64,000 nucleotides of DNA from Rhodospirillales bacterium. Lineage in GTDB: Bacteria > Pseudomonadota > Alphaproteobacteria > Rhodospirillales > Casp-alpha2. Of this stretch, positions 58,962 through 64,000 are shown one piece after another. The notes below the pieces were generated by a model, which did not search any database, was not told the DNA's origin, and saw nothing but the letters and a program-made list of their open reading frames with translations. The first letter of the stretch is position 1, and every line of letters starts with the position of its first letter. The translations under genes and the position numbers were made by a program. Location of the stretch: positions 496,001-560,000 of the forward strand of contig JAEPQO010000002.1 in the NCBI GenBank assembly GCA_017640505.1. The letters are read 5' to 3'.

Positions 58962-59516
58962 TCACCTGCGGTTTACCGCCGACGGCGGACGCCCGTAAAG
59001 CTCGCGAAACGCCGCATTGAAGCGTCGGAGACTGGAAAACCCGGCCAGAAAGGCGATCTCCGTCATCGAAAGACCGGTATCGTTGAGCAGCCGTTTGGCG
59101 CGCTGCATGCGCAAGGTGGCCGCGGTCTGCGTCGGGCTCGCGCCGACATGGCGCCGGAACAGCCGGGACAGTTGACGCGCGCCGATGCCGAGCCTTTCCG
59201 CCAGGTGCTCGACACTGCCGCCGTCCAGCGCCCCGTCTTCGATCAATCTGAGGGCGCGCGCGACCGTCGCGCCGGTGCCGTTCCACGCCGGCGAGAACGG
59301 CGCCGTTTCCGGACGGCAGCGCAGGCACGGCCGGTAACCCGCCTGCTCGGCGGCCGCCGCGCTGGGGTAATAGGTCACGTTCTTGCTGAGCGGCTGTTTT
59401 ACCGGGCATACCGGCCGGCAATAGATCATCGTCGTCCGGACGCCGGTAAAGAACTTACCGTCGAACGCGGGATCGCGGCGATAGCGGGCGGCGTCGCATG
59501 TGTCGAAATCGAGCAT
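58962..59516 (-). CDS. Ada-type zinc / AraC regulator without methyltransferase domain
   Basis: A 184-residue protein with the N-terminal zinc domain of Ada: Cys33 and Cys37 in YCRPVCPVK and Cys64/Cys67 in YRPCLRCRPE. Cys33 corresponds to the Ada residue that accepts a methyl group from DNA phosphotriesters. The C-terminus is an AraC-type helix-turn-helix pair (LSRLFRRHVGASPTQTAATLRMQRAKRLL and SMTEIAFLAGFSSLRRFNAAFRELYGRPP). It ends there, without the O6-methylguanine transferase or AlkA domains, as in B. subtilis AdaA. It probably activates repair genes outside the window on alkylation. Confidence 0.9.
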   Translation of the reverse strand: MLDFDTCDAARYRRDPAFDGKFFTGVRTTMIYCRPVCPVKQPLSKNVTYYPSAAAAEQAGYRPCLRCRPETAPFSPAWNGTGATVARALRLIEDGALDGGSVEHLAERLGIGARQLSRLFRRHVGASPTQTAATLRMQRAKRLLNDTGLSMTEIAFLAGFSSLRRFNAAFRELYGRPPSAVNRR

Positions 59517-59589
59517 GCGGAGAGATTACAGAAACCGGTCAATCCGGTCGAGTTCGCTACGATGATGAGGTCCGATTACGGCGAGGGAA

Positions 59590-60447
59590 TCAGGGCCCGT
59601 ATTCTTCTTCGTCCGCCTTCTTGGCCTTGGGATCGGGTTCCGGATCGTCGTCGTCATCGTCCTCGTCATCCAGCTTTTCGGCGCGTTTCTTCTCGGCCAG
59701 GCGCGACGCGATGATCGACACCTCGTAAAGCAGGATGATCGGCACGGCGAGCCCGATCTGGCTGACCGGATCCGGCGGCGTCAGGATCGCCGCGGCAATA
59801 AAGGCACAGACGATGGCGTACTTGCGCTTGGCCGCCAGGCCGTCGGCGGAGACGATGCCGGCACGCGCCATCAGCGTCAGGATCACCGGCAGCTCGAAGC
59901 TGATGCCGAACGCGAAAATCAGGCGCATCACCAGCGACAGGTATTCGTTGACCTTGGCTTCGAGCTGGATCGCCAGTTCGCCGTCGCCGCCGCCCGTTTC
60001 GAAGCCGATGAAGAATTCCCACGCCACCGGCAGCACGTAGTAATAGACCAGCGCGCCGCCCATGAAGAACAGGATCGGTGTCGCGATCAGAAACGGCAGG
60101 AACGCGGACTTCTCGTGTTTGTAAAGGCCCGGCGCCACAAACAGCCAGATCTGACAGGCGATGAACGGAAAACCGACGAACATCGCGGCAAAGAACGCCA
60201 CTTTCACGTAGGTGAAAAAGGCTTCGTGCAGCGCGGTATAGATCATGCGCCGGTCCTGGCCGCGATCGTGAAAGACGTCGGCCAGCGGCTGCACCAGGAA
60301 CTGGTAAATCGGCTGCGCGAAGTAAAAACACGCCACGAACAGCACAATGATGGCGACAGCCGACCACAGGAGCCGTTGGCGCAACTCGATCAGATGCTCA
60401 AGCAGCGGCATCTTCGAGGAGTCGAGGATATCGTCGTCCTTGGCCAC
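59590..60447 (-). CDS. tatC: Sec-independent translocase subunit TatC
   Basis: TatC recognises twin-arginine signal peptides. The 285-residue product starts with PLLEHLIELRQRLLWSAVAIIV, has six membrane helices, and holds FTYVKVAFFAAMFVGFPFIACQIWLFVAPGLYKHEK, PILFFMGGALVYYYVLPVAWEFF and FGISFELPVILTLMARAGIV. An acidic C-terminal tail (DDEDDDDDDPEPDPKAKKADEEE) is longer than usual. It is 5 bp from tatB on the same strand. Confidence 0.97.
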   Translation of the reverse strand: MAKDDDILDSSKMPLLEHLIELRQRLLWSAVAIIVLFVACFYFAQPIYQFLVQPLADVFHDRGQDRRMIYTALHEAFFTYVKVAFFAAMFVGFPFIACQIWLFVAPGLYKHEKSAFLPFLIATPILFFMGGALVYYYVLPVAWEFFIGFETGGGDGELAIQLEAKVNEYLSLVMRLIFAFGISFELPVILTLMARAGIVSADGLAAKRKYAIVCAFIAAAILTPPDPVSQIGLAVPIILLYEVSIIASRLAEKKRAEKLDDEDDDDDDPEPDPKAKKADEEEYGP

Positions 60448-60452
60448 GGGCC

Positions 60453-60947
60453 TCAGCCCTCCCCGCTTTTCTTCGTGTCGTCCGGCTTATCGCCCGACGC
60501 ATTGTCCGCGGAAACGGCTTCTTTCTCGGGCTCCGGCTCGGGCGGGGTGAACGTCATCGCATCGTTCTCGTCGGGGAGTCCGGCCCTCGCATCTTCTTCG
60601 GTCTTCTTGACGTCGTCGCCGTAGCCCTGCGCGGCCTTGGTCAGATCGCCCTCGAAGTCGCGCATCTCACTCAGATCCTTCGCGACTTTGCCATCCGGGT
60701 CGATGCTGTTCTCTATCTCTTTACGGAAATCCGCCCCGGGGCCGCCCTCGATCTGCTTGCGCATTTCATCGAGTTCGCTCTCGCGCACGATATCGTCAAG
60801 ACCGCTCTGGAAGTCGCGCGCCATGCCCTTGACCTTGCGGATCGCACCGGTCACGGCTTTCAGCGCACGCGGCAGGTCTTTCGGCCCGACAACGATCAGG
60901 GCGATAATCGCAACCAAGAAGAGTTCCTGCCAGCCGATATCGAACAT
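60453..60947 (-). CDS. tatB: Sec-independent translocase subunit TatB
   Basis: A 164-residue TatB. It begins MFDIGWQELFLVAIIALIVVGPKDLPRAL, the TatB membrane helix, Gly-Pro hinge and start of the amphipathic helix. A helical, charged segment (TGAIRKVKGMARDFQSGLDDIVRESELDEM) follows, then an acidic C-terminal tail ending in a DKPDDTKKSGEG stretch. The helix Glu after the start and VVGPKDLP distinguish it from TatA. It sits between tatA and tatC. Confidence 0.94.
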   Translation of the reverse strand: MFDIGWQELFLVAIIALIVVGPKDLPRALKAVTGAIRKVKGMARDFQSGLDDIVRESELDEMRKQIEGGPGADFRKEIENSIDPDGKVAKDLSEMRDFEGDLTKAAQGYGDDVKKTEEDARAGLPDENDAMTFTPPEPEPEKEAVSADNASGDKPDDTKKSGEG

Positions 60948-61011
60948 GGCGGTCGACCTCGATCAGACGATGAAATTAAGGGCGGAAACCAATGCGGTCT
61001 CCGCACACGGA

Positions 61012-61269
61012 TCAGCCACCGGCGGCCTTGTCCTTTTCGGACTCTTTTTCGGCGACCGTTTCCTTGGCGTCATTGTCGATCGCCTTTTTTTCGGCGGTCT
61101 CGCCTTCGCTGTCCTTTGCCGGCTCGTCATCGTCCTTCATGCCCTTCTTAAAGGACTTCAGGCCTTTGCCGAAATCGCCCATCAGACCGGAAATCTTGCC
61201 CTTGCCCCCGAACAGGATAAGGACCACGGCGAGGACGATGATCCAATGCCAAATACTGAACGCACCCAT
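61012..61269 (-). CDS. tatA: Sec-independent translocase subunit TatA
   Basis: An 85-residue TatA that forms the pore ring of the Tat translocase. It begins [44 protein letters not shown], the helix, FGGKGK hinge and amphipathic helix. A charged C-terminal tail ([22 protein letters not shown]) follows. It heads the tatA-tatB-tatC operon, 64 bp before tatB. Confidence 0.95.
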   Translation of the reverse strand: MGAFSIWHWIIVLAVVLILFGGKGKISGLMGDFGKGLKSFKKGMKDDDEPAKDSEGETAEKKAIDNDAKETVAEKESEKDKAAGG

Positions 61270-61490
61270 AACAAATTATCCCACTAGCTGTCGCGTTTTC
61301 GTCAAATTCAAACCTTTAACGAGAGCGGTTCTCACGAACAGCGCGCATTCTAAACGCGACAACGACACCTATCGGTACCGCACTCTCCCAGAGCCGCTAA
61401 GTTCGCGTTTCATTACCGGGATTGCAAGGGTTTTTGATGGATTTTCCTGCGTCGCGAACCCATTGATTTTACTCACTTCGTCGTCCTGAA

Positions 61491-61633
61491 CCTGGTTCAG
61501 GACCCATAGCTACCGGTAGACGGAAGGATTGTACGCATGTTTATGGACCCTGAACCGAGTTCAGGGTGACGAGAACCCGGAAAAGCTGGCTGTACACATT
61601 CATCGTCGTCCTGAACTTGGTTCAGGACCCATA
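61491..61633. repeat. Palindromic intergenic repeats, family B copies 3 and 4
   Basis: A full family B element at 61491-61571 (TCGTCCTGAACCTGGTTCAG with GAGTTCAGGGTGACG) is followed, after 34 bp, by half of a second one (61606-61633), which ends at CCCAT. Both lie in the 379-bp gap between tatA and scpB, which holds no other feature I can see besides the tatA promoter region. Confidence 0.8.
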
Positions 61634-61648
61634 GCCTATAGGCCGGAC

Positions 61649-62608
61649 CTAAAACCCGTCTTCCGGGTCGAGCGGCTCGTCCGGCTCTTCGCGAACCTCG
61701 CTCAGTGCGTCCCGCGGCAGCGCGTCTTCCTCGTCGCCGTCCGCGTCCTCGCCGTCTTCAGGTGTGTCCGTATTGAACAGTTCCGCCGTCGCCCGGTAGG
61801 CATTGATCGCCGGCGACGCGTCCAGCAGCCCGGCGGCCTTCAGTTCGTCCTTGCCCGGCAGGTCGCGCAGGGTTTCCAGACCGAAGTGATCGAGGAAATC
61901 ATCGGTCGTCCCCCACTGCAGCGGCCGACCCGGCGTCTGCCGGCGGCCCCTCGGCTTGATCCATTCCTCTTCCATCAACACGTCGATGGTGCCCTTGGAA
62001 ATGCTGACGCCCCGGATTTCTTCGATTTCGGCGCGAGTCACCGGCTGGTGATAGGCAATGATCGCCAGTGTTTCGATGGCGGCACGGCTCAGTTTGCGCG
62101 CCACCTCGACTTCCTTGTTGAGGTAGTCCGTCAGGTCGGTCGACGTGCGGAATGCCCACGACGCCCCGGCCCGGACCAGATTGACGCCCCGGCCCTCGTA
62201 CATCAGGCGCAGTGCCTTCAGAAGTCCCTTTACGTCGGCACCTTCCGGCAGGCGGTTGGCCAGCATGCGCTCGGTCATCGGCTCGGCCGACGCGAACAGC
62301 AGCGCCTCCGTGATCCGCATGTAGCGATCCCAGGTTTCCGGGTCCACTTCTTCGCCTTCGCCACCGTCTTCGGCTTCGTCGTCACTGTCCGTGGCGTCTT
62401 CGGCGCTTTCGGCCTCGACAGCTTCATCAGCGGCTTCATCAGCGGCTTCGTCAGCGGTTTCCTCGCCGCTCTCAATGTTCTCAGCGGCTTCGTCAGCAAC
62501 TTCAGCTTCTACAGCCTCTTCCATGTCGTTTCCGGCAGCGGCTTCCACGGCTTCCTCTTCGGGCGCTTTGTCATCGTCATTGGCATGTTCGACCATTTGG
62601 CGTTCCAT
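61649..62608 (-). CDS. scpB: Segregation and condensation protein ScpB
   Basis: ScpB is the winged-helix subunit of the SMC-ScpAB condensin. The 319-residue product contains the core at about residues 95-250: YMRITEALLFASAEPMTERMLANRLPEG, LSRAAIETLAIIAYHQPVTRAEIEEIRGVS, GTIDVLMEEEWIKPRGRRQTPGRPLQWGTTDDFLDHFGL. Before it is an unusual acidic extension of about 90 residues, rich in Glu, Asp and Ala (DEAADEAADEAV, DSDDEAEDGGEGEE). The C-terminus is also acidic. It starts at the base after scpA's stop. Confidence 0.94.
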   Translation of the reverse strand: MERQMVEHANDDDKAPEEEAVEAAAGNDMEEAVEAEVADEAAENIESGEETADEAADEAADEAVEAESAEDATDSDDEAEDGGEGEEVDPETWDRYMRITEALLFASAEPMTERMLANRLPEGADVKGLLKALRLMYEGRGVNLVRAGASWAFRTSTDLTDYLNKEVEVARKLSRAAIETLAIIAYHQPVTRAEIEEIRGVSISKGTIDVLMEEEWIKPRGRRQTPGRPLQWGTTDDFLDHFGLETLRDLPGKDELKAAGLLDASPAINAYRATAELFNTDTPEDGEDADGDEEDALPRDALSEVREEPDEPLDPEDGF

Positions 62609-63475
62609 TTATTCTTCAGGCTCCGTGGTTACGCTGGTATCCGGCGCCGCGGCGGGGGCCGGCTGTTGCTCTTGCTCCGCCTGGTCCGTCCGGCCCTGCA
62701 GGTAGATCGGTCCGAACGTCGATGTCTGACGAATGAGGACTTTCCCCTCCTTCGCCATTTCCAGACTGGCGGCAAAGGTGGACGCCACCGCCGAGCGCGT
62801 CAGAAGTTGACCTTTCAGCCCCTCCGGGAGGAACTTCCACAGGTCCTGCCAATCCGGCGTCTGGCCAACAAGGCGGCGTAGCCGCTGCAGGGCATCCTCG
62901 ACGGTGTAGATCTGGAACGGCTCGATATGCATCGGCGCATGCGCGTTCTTGCGCACATGCTGGTCGGCATAGGCCTTCAGCAGGTCGTAAAGCGTCGCAT
63001 CGAGGATTTCGATCTCGCGTGGTTTGAATTTTTCGGGGTTGCCGCGGCCGACGAAGTCCTGACCGAGCCGGGGACGTTCCATCAACTGCTGACCGGCGTT
63101 CTGCATCGCCTGCAAGCGGCGCAACTGGTACTGCAGGGCCGCGGCCATTTCCTCGCCGGTCGGCTCTTCCTCGGTCGACATGTCCGGCAGCAAAAGGCGC
63201 GATTTCAGGAACGCCAGCCATGCCGCCATGACCAGGTAATCGGCGGCAAGCTCAAGGTTCTGGCGCCTCGCCTCGGCGACGAACGCGAGGTACTGGTCCG
63301 CCAGTTCCAGGATCGAGATATGGACCAGATCGACCTTCTGATCGCGGGCCAGCTGCAGCAGCACGTCGATCGGCCCTTCGAACCCTTCCAGGTCGACAAC
63401 GAACGAATTTACCACCGCCGGCGCTTCGTCCAGCAGGGCTTCGGCATTCGGATCGAATTCGATAATGTCTGCCAT
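62609..63475 (-). CDS. scpA: Segregation and condensation protein ScpA
   Basis: ScpA is the kleisin that bridges the SMC heads. The 288-residue product has VDLEGFEGPIDVLLQLARDQKVDLVHISILELADQYL near the N-terminus, the ELAADYLVMAAWLAFLKSRLLLP segment, and the C-terminal winged helix around FEPFQIYTVEDALQRLRRLVG and the domain end LLTRSAVASTFAASLEMAKEGKV. The motifs are typical. It abuts scpB and follows a M50-family protease gene. Confidence 0.95.
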   Translation of the reverse strand: MADIIEFDPNAEALLDEAPAVVNSFVVDLEGFEGPIDVLLQLARDQKVDLVHISILELADQYLAFVAEARRQNLELAADYLVMAAWLAFLKSRLLLPDMSTEEEPTGEEMAAALQYQLRRLQAMQNAGQQLMERPRLGQDFVGRGNPEKFKPREIEILDATLYDLLKAYADQHVRKNAHAPMHIEPFQIYTVEDALQRLRRLVGQTPDWQDLWKFLPEGLKGQLLTRSAVASTFAASLEMAKEGKVLIRQTSTFGPIYLQGRTDQAEQEQQPAPAAAPDTSVTTEPEE

Positions 63476-63488
63476 CAGGGTTCCAATT

Positions 63489-64000
63489 TCAGGCCAATCC
63501 GACCAGCGCCAGGATCCAGTCCTGGATGTGGCTCGTGGGCGTGATCACTAGCCACCGGAAAACATTCAGATCAAGCCCCATTTTGCCACCGATCCATGGC
63601 AGTAAAAAGATTGCAGCAAGAACGATGAAGATCCCGGCCCGCTCGAGGCGGGCCAAGTGCCGTGCCATGGACCAGGGCAGGATACCGACGGCGACCCGCC
63701 CGCCATCCAGGGGCGGGATCGGCAACATATTAAAAACGGCCAGCAAGATATTGATCCACAACGCATTTCCAAGGTTCTGAGCGACCCAGTCGCGCATGTC
63801 GCCGTCGAGCAAAATCGCGAAATGAAACGACGCCGCGGCGAGCACGGCCAGAAACAGATTCATGCCTGGCCCGGCGGCGGCGACGAGAATCATGTCGCGG
63901 CGCGGATTTTTAAGCCGTCTGAAGTCCACCGGCACCGGTTTTGCGAATCCGAACATCATCCGCCCGCCGCTGAGCAACAGCAGCATCGCCGGGATAATCA
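63489..64000 (-). CDS. Site-2 protease family (M50) membrane protein, N-terminus beyond right edge
   Basis: A membrane zinc protease of the M50 group, truncated: the first part, where the HExxH motif lies in the family, is outside. What is visible is IIPAMLLLLSGG, MFGFAKPVPVDFRRLKNPRRDMILVAAAGPGMNLFLAVLAAASF, and the second metal motif NMLPIPPLDGGRVAVGILP, where the Asp of LDGG is the third zinc ligand. The last helix is WILALVGLA. It is 14 bp from scpA, a usual partner in alphaproteobacteria. Confidence 0.92.
   Translation of the reverse strand, partial: IIPAMLLLLSGGRMMFGFAKPVPVDFRRLKNPRRDMILVAAAGPGMNLFLAVLAAASFHFAILLDGDMRDWVAQNLGNALWINILLAVFNMLPIPPLDGGRVAVGILPWSMARHLARLERAGIFIVLAAIFLLPWIGGKMGLDLNVFRWLVITPTSHIQDWILALVGLA

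Overview
The window is high-GC (roughly 60-65 % by eye) chromosomal DNA from an alphaproteobacterium, most likely of the Rhodospirillales or a neighbouring marine lineage. This rests on gene content and order: a yajC-secD-secF-Mth938 block next to a phytoene-synthase-like gene, a M50 protease-scpA-scpB-tatA-tatB-tatC-(ada)-serS-surE-pcm-LysM/M23 block, a gyrA-coaD pair, ssb, uvrA, trmFO, and DMSP-demethylase-like and methanethiol-oxidase-like genes. No rRNA, phage, insertion sequence or CRISPR array is visible. One tRNA (Lys, UUU) is present.

Layout. (1) 1-7741, minus: a giant, left-truncated surface protein of at least 2580 codons. It has an N-terminal FecR-like domain, an Ala-rich coiled coil, a Gly-Asp repeat tract, RTX calcium-binding repeats, LamG-like domains and a cadherin-like domain. 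(2) 7.9-15.1 kb, plus: a mixed set of ChaC, an isolated FliN, a small conserved protein, a cNMP-binding protein coupled to an alpha/beta hydrolase, a YdcH-family protein, a zinc-knuckle/pentapeptide/membrane protein, a GPH-type transporter and a DUF3833 lipoprotein. (3) 15.2-22.6 kb, minus: amidase, tRNA-Lys, coaD, gyrA, an MFS transporter, ssb and a small protein. (4) 23-28.7 kb, plus: a receiver-domain protein without the phospho-acceptor Asp (a CRP-like palindrome lies upstream), uvrA, a small coiled coil, a membrane protein resembling Pycsar effectors, a thioesterase and a lipoprotein. (5) 28.9-35 kb: CoA-transferases, a DUF2189 membrane protein, an MBL-fold hydrolase and an exported protein, with several stacked intergenic repeats. 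(6) 35.3-43.5 kb: two tandem paralogous helical proteins facing a duplicated pentapeptide-repeat protein, then trmFO, a PAS_5 protein and a 1.1-kilo-residue ankyrin/Pro-rich protein. (7) 43.5-47.8 kb: a possible methylated-sulfur locus with a DmdA-like methyltransferase, an IclR regulator, a selenium-binding-protein-type methanethiol oxidase, a 2Fe-2S ferredoxin and a CoA-binding protein. (8) 47.8-64 kb: conserved housekeeping blocks for Sec translocation, Tat translocation, chromosome condensation, protein repair and cell-wall remodelling. The right edge cuts a site-2-protease-like gene.

Intergenic space carries at least five families of palindromic repeats of about 70-145 bp, several present in more than one copy. 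The most unusual coding content is the giant adhesin, the orphan Pycsar-effector-like protein, the zinc-knuckle/pentapeptide/membrane protein, the tandem paralogue plus pentapeptide cluster, and the ankyrin/Pro-rich protein. No complete new multi-gene system can be proven from sequence reading alone.
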